Shown here: positions 56,919 through 64,000 of the stretch, piece by piece
Layout: each line of letters begins with the position of its first letter
How positions within the stretch are numbered: the first letter of the stretch is position 1
Assembly: GCA_021397835.1 (NCBI GenBank)
Contig: JAJFZO010000049.1
Coordinates: 935,001 to 999,000, forward strand
DNA: 64,000 nucleotides
Reading direction: 5' to 3'
Origin: Moringa oleifera
Lineage: Eukaryota > Streptophyta > Magnoliopsida > Brassicales > Moringaceae
Notes under the pieces: model-generated
Database searches by the model: none
What the model saw: the letters and a program-made list of their open reading frames with translations, nothing else
What the model was told of the DNA's origin: nothing
Program-made: the position numbers and the translations under genes

Positions 56919-58883
56919 ATGGAGAATCTACGGATTTCTGATGTAAATTATGATCTTGGTTGTGAACCTTCACCTTCTTCTATTGATCACCATGATCAGT
57001 CAATTGTGGGAACTCCTGGGTACTCAACGATTAGTACTGATTCTTTCGCGTATTGCCGGACTTATTCAGAGACTTCAGGCTTTTCAGATCCCATTGATGA
57101 CACCAGCTACTGCAGTGAACCTTCCCCTTCTTCTCACTGGCCTGTCGCCAAGTCTGGAGGCCATAATCAGGCTGTTCTTAACAGGCTAGTGATGAAGCAG
57201 CACAAGAATCTCACAGAAGACAAGCTCGATGATCTAGAATCTGGCGAGGCAGGTGGGTTTTTTTCTTCTTTTCTCATACTCCATTGTCCTCGTCCTTTCT
57301 GCTTTAATGAGTGAAAGAGCTAAACAGACCATTGTTGATAATGTTTTGCAGAACTCGAGATGATGAGGGAAAGATTTGCAAAACTTCTCCTGGGTGAAGA
57401 CATGTCTGGTAGCGGGAAAGGGGTCTGCACTGCAGTTACAATTTCAAATTCCATAACCAATCTCTATGGTACTTGTTATTCCAAGCAGACTATTCAAGAT
57501 TATAGTAATTTGATCATCTCCCTTTTGATTCTATCAGATTGTATTATTTTTCCAGCTACTGTTTTTGGGCAAAACTTGAAGCTAGAGCCTTTGAATCCTG
57601 AAAAGAAGGCAATGTGGAAAAGAGAAATGAATTGTCTTCTTTCTGTATGTGATTACATAGTGGAATTTATCCCCAGGCCGCAACATTTACCTGATGGAGC
57701 AGCTGTTGAGGTAAAGTTTCTGTAACAAATAATGAGGCTTTCAACAGGAATTGTCTATTTTTGACATGAAGGTTTGATCTCTCAGGTGATGGAAAGCAGA
57801 CAACGATCAGATATATACATTAACCTTCCTGCACTGCGAAAGCTTGATGCCATGCTCATTGTAAGAGACGAAACATTTTTTTTTGTACTTCAATAAGGCA
57901 GCCTGGTTTGTATTGCATATATGGTGCTTAATGCTCTTATTGCAGGAAATATTGGATAGCTTCCGGGACCTAGAATTCTGGTACGTGGAGCAGGGAAGCC
58001 TGTCTGCAAATTCTACTCGTACAAGCTCGTTTCGTAGAGTAATTATTCAGCGAAAAGATGAAAAATGGTGGCTGCCAGTTCCATGTGTTCCTCCGGGAGG
58101 TCTTTCAGAGAAATCAAGGAAACATTTGCAGCACAAACGCGACTGTGCCAATCAGATTCATAAAGCCGCCATGGCCATCAACAGTACCATTCTGGCTGAG
58201 ATAGCAATCCCAGACTCATACATGGCAACCCTTCCAAAGGTCAGTCTTCCTTGCCAATCTATTTATCACAAGTATATAATGCAAAAGTAACAACATTTCT
58301 GATCTATGTTTTATGATCGAATTTTGTTGTCTGTAGAGTGGGAAAGCCAGTCTTGGAGATTCAATTTACCGCTACATGTGCAGCCCTGAAAAATTCTCCC
58401 CAGATTATCTCCTGGAATGTCTGAATATTGCATCAGAACACGAAGCACTCGAGCTTGCAGACAAGGTTGAAGGTTCAATGTACACATGGAGACGTAAAGC
58501 ATGCATGACTCACTCAAAATCATCATGGGACATGGTTAAGGATCTTGTGGCAGACACTGATCGTAGCGACAAGAATCACATTTTGGCTGAAAGAGCAGAG
58601 AGTCTGTTGTTCTGCTTGAAGCAGAGGTACCCAGAACTGGCTCAGACATCCTTGGAAACTTGCAAGATTCAGTACAACCGAGTAAGTTTTCAAACCAGGG
58701 GGTATAAACCAGTGTGTCTGCAGGAATTGAATGTCAAAGGAACTCACTGGAAATTGAATTTTCTCGCAGGATGTGGGGCAAGCAATCTTGGAGAGCTATT
58801 CAAGAGTGTTAGAAGGCTTCGCATTCAATGTTGTGGCCTGGATTGATGATGTTCTTTATGTAGACAAGACCATTAGAAACTAA
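56919..58883 (+). CDS. ROPGEF3: PRONE-type Rop guanine nucleotide exchange factor
   Basis: Activates ROP/RAC small GTPases at the plasma membrane downstream of receptor kinases (family knowledge). Seven coding exons: 56919-57252, 57352-57468, 57556-57710, 57786-57860, 57946-58239, 58337-58681, 58770-58883; 477 residues. The variable N-terminus is Ser/Tyr/Pro-rich. The PRONE catalytic domain fills about residues 110-470: [97 protein letters not shown] and [17 protein letters not shown]. The protein stops at TIRN, directly after PRONE, so the long regulatory C-terminus of other RopGEFs is missing. The position next to MED12 matches ROPGEF3 (At4g00460); ROPGEF4 is the alternative. Confidence 0.94.
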
Positions 58884-59769
58884 AATTAATATGTTGGTTT
58901 TAATACCTGTTTGTTAAGTCTTTTTGAGAGGACAGGAAGAATGATTAACAAAGAAGATAGATAACTCTTGAATTTGAAATTATTTGTTTTGTTTTGTTGA
59001 TGGAAATCTTACTTATAAGAACAAAATTAAAAATTAAAAACATATTTATCTAAATATTTTAAAATTTAAATTGAAGATTATTCTTATTTAAAATTTAAAT
59101 TAAAAAATTATTTTTATTCAAAATTTAAATTATTAGATAAAACAAAAAATTAAATCTTATTTACTCTGTTTTTGCTAAAAATAAGGAGGAAATAAAGCGT
59201 TTTGCAAAACATGATAAAACCCAGGATACTAATTGAATGCCAAAACGGGCCCTGACCTTTCTGTTTACCCAAAGTCCTAGTTAACAGATAGAAATCACAG
59301 GTGGATGAACGCCAAGAGATTTCTCTTTACTTGAATGTCTGCGGAGCTTAATTTCCAAGTTTTTATGGAGTTGTAAATGAGAACCCAGTTAAACAGATTT
59401 CTTCAGGTTCTTCTTGAATATCAGAGACCTGACTTATGTAAATTTGTATCAGTTTTGCAGATCAAGCGGCAGAATACAGCAAGATCCTTTGTTTTAAATT
59501 AGAATTTATGCTGATACAAGTGCCATTCACTTTCTCCAACAAGATCTATTCTGTGAGCTAATGATTTCTGGTTTTGAGATTCCAGCAACACCAGCAGGTA
59601 GTATTTTAGTATGAACTATGAAATAGTAATCAGCAAACTCAGATAAAAAGCAAGCTATAATTCAAATATTCCAAGAATCAAACTCAACATTCGAACTTTT
59701 CTCTATACCTTTTAACTGAAATTAGAATATTAAAGCACAATGCCCACAAAAGGGTACCTACTAATTTCT
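58884..59769. other. Convergent 3' region, RopGEF and small gene
   Basis: Holds both 3' UTRs. The stretch 59020-59160 repeats AAAATTTAAATT-like units and is nearly pure A/T. No gene recognised. Confidence 0.55.
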
Positions 59770-59988
59770 TCAGATATCAGTCAAAGACCCACTCCTGAGC
59801 ATTAAACGCCTACGAGGATTCCTTTTAGGAGAAGAGGAAGAAGAAGAAGAAGAAGATCGAAAAGCTTCGACTTTTGACTTGCATTTGGTATGATCGCCAT
59901 TGTTTTCTTCCAAACACTTCTTTAGATCGTGAGTCTCGTCTTGGGACATCGTCTTGCTCTCCGTCCTCCCACCATTGTTACTGCTCAT
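59770..59988 (-). CDS. Small Ser/Arg-rich protein with one CX10C motif
   Basis: Predicted 72 residues from the ATG at 59988 (MSSNNGGRTESKTMSQDE). The middle, HDLKKCLEENNGDHTKCKSK, has two Cys separated by ten residues in a charged helix, loosely like small CHCH-type proteins but with only one Cys pair. A run of nine serines follows, coded partly by a (CTT)n microsatellite at about 59832-59856, then PKRNPRRRLMLRSGSLTDI. The leader appears spliced: donor GCATG|GTAGG at 60279/60278 and acceptors near 60058-60043. In-frame residues upstream of the chosen ATG are probably leader. I do not recognise the family; a real gene is likely because of the intact leader splice sites and codon pattern. Confidence 0.6.
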   Translation of the reverse strand: MSSNNGGRTESKTMSQDETHDLKKCLEENNGDHTKCKSKVEAFRSSSSSSSSSPKRNPRRRLMLRSGSLTDI

Positions 59989-60279
59989 TGTTGCAGGAAG
60001 CGACCTAAACCCACAAATTCTGAGCGTGACTAACCACTTCCTCTGCTGCAGAAAAACCTGAAATTCCTCACAAGCATTTATGAACAACGAAGTGTTTGGT
60101 TGATAAGCAACATAAGATTAACAAAACAATGGGCCGGGGTTCTTACTAACACCCACACTAACCAGTAAAGCTCAGTTATGTTGCGCTAACCCAAATATAT
60201 CTAGAAAAAAGAGAAAAGAAAGAAGGGAATTCCACAGAAGCAAAAAAGAAGAGAAAGATGGAGGAGACTTGAACCTACC

Positions 60280-60283
<4 letters not shown>

Positions 60284-60318
<35 letters not shown>
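60284..60318. repeat. (GA)n microsatellite in the small gene's leader
   Basis: About 17 GA units directly 5' of a probable leader donor (60279). CT/GA tracts in plant leaders and promoters can bind BPC proteins; function here is not shown. Confidence 0.95.
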
Positions 60319-60322
<4 letters not shown>

Positions 60323-60470
60323 AAGTGAAAGGGTGAATTCAGCAAGAATTGATTAAAAATGAGAGGAAAAGGGGTGGGGCAAGGTTAACATGCAAAGAGC
60401 ATGACCAATCCCACTCTTTCCTGAGCATCGAACATTAAATCCAACATTGACCGGCTGACATCTGCTCCCT

Positions 60471-60590
60471 CGTGTAGTCTTTCTAGTTCAGTTTGGGATG
60501 TTGGCCCACATGCTCTCTCAACTAGGCAATCGTGTAGTCTTTCTATTTCAGTTTGGGATGTTGGCCCACATGCTCTCTCCACTAGGGAAG
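60471..60590. repeat. 60-bp tandem duplication
   Basis: 60471-60530 and 60531-60590, adjacent, differing at about four positions. Being a multiple of three, it leaves a repeated 20-residue frame on the minus strand, which is a by-product rather than evidence of a protein. Confidence 0.93.
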
Positions 60591-62130
60591 GGAATTTTCT
60601 TCACCAACTCCGTGGAGCCTCAGCAGTTAATGGGCTTTTAAATCTTTCTCCCTTTCAGTTTGAGCAATCACTCGGCTTAAATTGCTTTAGGCTCTTCCCC
60701 TTTTGTCAACGTTTTTTTCTCTTTCATAGAATAAAAGCAAAAAGATTAGAGTGGAAAAAAGAAAATAATGAACATCTTGGAACAATCATATATATCAGCT
60801 TGATGCCATATGCAAGGGATGCTGGATTTCATTTTCAGGTCTTTGAAGGGCTCCTCTGCTGACAACAGGAATGCTCTTTGCTTCAGCATCTGAGCGGCTC
60901 ACCATTAACACCTTCCCTTCCCAAAATTATAGAGAATATATTTCTTCCAGAGATTCCTTATCTTTCATGTCAAATAGAACATTCCTGTTTTCAGGTTTGG
61001 AAATCTTCAGCTCTAGAACTTTTGCAGCCTGCAGATTACATCTGCTTGATAAACCAGATAGACCTTATTTATATATATATGCATGCTTCCAAGGGCATAG
61101 CATAGGCAGCTTTGAGTTGCCTAAAGGAGGAAGACAGTGTCAAGTAAGAGCTTGGGACTCTTTAATTGCCAAATCAAATGTGATTGCATGTGCATTTTTG
61201 AAGGCATGTGTCAACATCTGCCTCTGATGAGTTTTGTGATTTTGAGATTAGACCCAGAAACAGGAAAGTTGAGCTACAAGAGTTACAGTCATATATGGCA
61301 TAAAAATTAAAACTGCTCTCTGAAGGCAAAGTGAAGTTTGAATTGCCAACAAAACCATGACAAACTCAAGGAGATGAGAGACATCAATCAACATCCGCTA
61401 CAACATATTTAGGCTCTACAATTCAAATAATTGTATGTACTATTCATCTCAAAGACTGACCCCTAAAAGCCACCAAGTACATAATACACAAACCCACTGA
61501 TAATGCTAATGCAGAACCCACCAATAAAATACAGGAACCCTTCCATCTATTTAGCCTATAGTGACAAGTGAATAATCTCAAAGTACACTAGAATGAATGA
61601 TAACTATTTTACCACAACCCCTTTTTGAAATTAAAGCAAAAGACATTGGCGCTTACCTTTAGATCTCATGTCAAACTAGATAGTGATCAAAATTCATTTG
61701 GAAAAAAGTATGTAAAGAAGAGATTAGATTGATGAGCAATGAAACAGCCACATATCATCTTGGCATATTTTTACTCGAGATCAATGGGTAAAGTGAAACA
61801 ATTATCTCTATATATACAACAAGCCTCCCAACCTGGAGGCGCATGGTCCAGATGGGGGGGTAAGCAGAGGGTTAATTGTCAAACAAACCCAACCAGTTGG
61901 ACCATGTGACCACATTTTTACATTTCTTTCACAAGGAGTCCATGGATAAACAACAACCCCCTCCCCTTCTCAAAATAGAAAAATTGCCCCTCCTAACAGT
62001 TGCCTTCGTTATCTAAGTCGAGAAGGGCAAGCACGAGGCAGAACCTTGAATCAACAAATGGAAATGTTAACATTACCTGTTGGGTGGTTTGCTCACTCTA
62101 GATCCAATCAAAAATGAAGTCAACCTAAAA

Positions 62131-64000
62131 TCAGCTATCATCGTCCACTGAGCCAATGTACGTGAGATCAGTGCGTCTCACACGTACAGCCCCTTTAAGC
62201 CAACTTGCCGCTCGAAGATTACCATGGTCACTATTGCCAATAACAGCGGCGTTGCTTGATGGACCTGAACCTGCGGCATCTTCCAAGAGCGTCCATGGGT
62301 CAATTTCCATCTCAAATTCTTGTTGTGCTTGCTTTGACTTCCCTGGCATATTAGTTACAGTTCTTGCTAGAAGAACTGGACTTTTCTGGGGCAGGTTCAA
62401 ATTTCCAGCATACAACCCAGGAACTGAGACACTGGGTTGAAGTGAACTAAGAACACCAACTGGCACAGATGGTGGCTGGCAAGAGACAGAAAACCGGACA
62501 GAAGGAAGTAGCATCGGCATTGAAGCTTGGATACGCCATCTAATTGTGTCCGGCAATTGCATGCGCTCTAAATCATTCTGCAGTCATAGAAAATATATAA
62601 ATATAAATAATATGGGTTCACTAATCAAGGTTAACCTCCCCTTATAAGAATTACTAACCCATAATGACTTTTTTTTTTTTTGGGAATAAAACAAAGATCA
62701 AATGATTTATATTTATGTTTTGATTATGATGTGACGGAACAACGCTAAACTAGTCAACACTTCCCGAAATTTTCACGTTCATTCAGCTTAAACAAAAATC
62801 ATTTTTGTTAAAAAGAAGAGTTCCAGCTGAGCACTAAGCTCATAAAACCAGAAGTTACACCCAAGAGTAGGATGTCAGGAACTAACCCTTCACAAGCATT
62901 TTGGGGCCCAACCTAGCTGGGAATATATAATAGTCTGATGAAGTGTCCATGGCAGTTATATAGGCCATCAGAATGCAGAATATGAAGTGGCCTAGTCAAT
63001 TTAGTTGCACAAGCTACAACCCTAGCCGTAACTGGAGTCATTATATTAATGTATTCTAATCCATAATTTTTATATCCTGAGTTTCTCTAATTCACCGGTC
63101 CATAGAGCAACCTACAAGAAACCATAGTTATTTATGTACAGAGTTTTCATATAGTTAGTACTTGTGAGATACCCTGGGACTATTGTCACTGTCTCTTTGT
63201 TTTCCTCCATCTCTCAAGTAATTTACTAAAATTAATTTGCACCAGGTCATTTCAAACATACAAACCAGCTCCAAGATCCTTTCTCTACCCTAATATTCTG
63301 TCTTCCTAGTCCAGCCCTTTTTTATCACCAAACATCAAACTCTAGCCACTGAAACACAAGGTCACGAATCTGACAGCAAGTAGAAGAGGCCCTGATCTCC
63401 ACCTTCATACCTCACAGAGAAACAATCAAGCAGAATAGCAAAATTGTCCTATGTGACTTAGTTTCCAGGCATTACACATGTTATGCTAGTACAATATAGA
63501 TAAATCAACAGAAAGTTAACTTCCATGGTAACAAAGAAAACCGATGACAAACCTGCAAACTCTCTGCCACCTCACGATCAAATGCGGGAAAATCTTTGGA
63601 AGTTTCATTTGATGATATTAAGCCATGCTTTGACCTTAGCCAACTTGGCTGACAACCACTCAACAACCCATGCAAGACTAACAATAAACGATCGAAAAGA
63701 CTTTCACCAGATACATCGACAGACATGGAGGAATGTTCCATGAGTGACTCTACCTCCCTCTTTGACAGATAGTTATGTATAGGATAAAAGCATAGATCAG
63801 CATCCTCATACACAACCCGACTTCCAAGGAGACGAATAATTACAGAAGCAAGCAAATGCCTCATGTTCCTCCCTGAAGGTTCCCTGAAAATCCAACATAA
63901 AAAACCTTAGAACAAACAGTGTAACCAAGCTGCAACTTATATATTAACACAGATTCTATCCTTCAAATGCACAATTATCAGCACTGACTTGAAAAACAGC
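62131..64000 (-). CDS. MED12: Mediator subunit 12, C-terminal exons (partial, 5' part outside window)
   Basis: Large subunit of the Mediator kinase module (with CDK8, cyclin C and MED13), controlling RNA polymerase II transcription; in Arabidopsis it is CENTER CITY/CRYPTIC PRECOCIOUS. Two exons are visible. 63883-63553 reads GRNMRHLLASVIIRLLGSRV, FYPIHNYLSKREVESLMEHS and LLLVLHGLLSGCQPSWL. 62577-62131 reads DLERMQLPDTIRWRIQASMP, EMEIDPWTLLEDAAGSG and the end SWLKGAVRVRRTDLTYIGSV with the acidic tail DDDS. Together they give about 258 residues; the junction is phase 0. 63884-64000 looks like intron. Identity rests on the conserved C-terminal block and on lying next to a RopGEF, as in Arabidopsis (At4g00450/At4g00460). 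Confidence 0.88.

Larger units (their letters stand above)
59989..62130. other. Small-gene promoter and MED12 3' flank
   Basis: Contains the leader of the small gene with a (GA)n tract, a 60-base tandem duplication, and AT-rich spacer. The MED12 3' UTR should occupy the right end. A 118-codon plus-strand frame at 60871-61227 has no recognisable domain and is left out. Confidence 0.5.

Noticed and set aside
60385..60582. Minus-strand frame with a repeated 20-residue unit
   Set aside because: It is the 60-bp tandem duplication translated, not a repeat protein.
60871..61227. 118-codon plus-strand frame
   Set aside because: No domain, no splice context and atypical composition; likely chance.

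Overview
The window is nuclear DNA of a flowering plant, almost certainly a eudicot. Genes are split by many GT-AG introns, intergenic DNA is very AT-rich, and the protein families are plant-specific (BZR1-domain beta-amylase, PRONE RopGEF, IIIf bHLH, plant MED12). Species cannot be fixed from the sequence alone. I found no transposon body, tRNA, rRNA, CRISPR array or bacterial-type operon.

Layout: 1-4123 (-) VIK-like ankyrin-repeat kinase, running off the left edge; 4870-7160 (+) small uncharacterised coiled-coil protein; 8098-9583 (-) F-box/kelch protein SKIP4; 11507-17657 (-) peroxisomal acyl-CoA thioesterase ACH2 type, 17 coding exons, ending in SKL; 19488-20030 (-) ribosomal protein eL36; 23724-27423 (+) class 3 mono/diacylglycerol lipase; 28122-34443 (-) BAM7-type beta-amylase with an N-terminal BZR1 DNA-binding domain; 36182-40315 (-) plastid BAM2-type beta-amylase; 43571-46816 (+) MYC1/EGL3-type bHLH factor; 47488-48530 (-) 2-oxoglutarate dioxygenase; 50975-52816 (+) PPR protein with an early stop in its E motif; 53908-55114 (+) C2-domain protein; 56919-58883 (+) RopGEF; 59770-59988 (-) 72-residue Ser/Arg-rich protein; 62131-64000 (-) C-terminus of MED12, running off the right edge.

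The gene order from ACH, lipase, BAM2, MYC1, C2 and RopGEF to MED12 matches what I recall of the top of Arabidopsis chromosome 4 (At4g00520 to At4g00450). BAM7 sits beside a RopGEF on Arabidopsis chromosome 2 (At2g45880/At2g45890). This window therefore looks like an unsplit form of a block that is divided between two chromosomes in Arabidopsis.

The most interesting point is the BAM7-BAM2 tandem pair. Seven consecutive coding exons have identical lengths in the two genes, and the end of BAM2 exon 1 still resembles the linker exon that follows the BZR1 domain of BAM7. This fits an origin of plastid BAM2 from a BAM7-like gene by loss of the BZR1 exon and gain of a transit peptide. Other points are the unusual basic region of the bHLH factor, the nonsense codon in the PPR gene, and G-box palindromes upstream of both amylase genes. 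Coordinates are from manual splice-site reading; reading phases were checked exon by exon and close for every complete gene.
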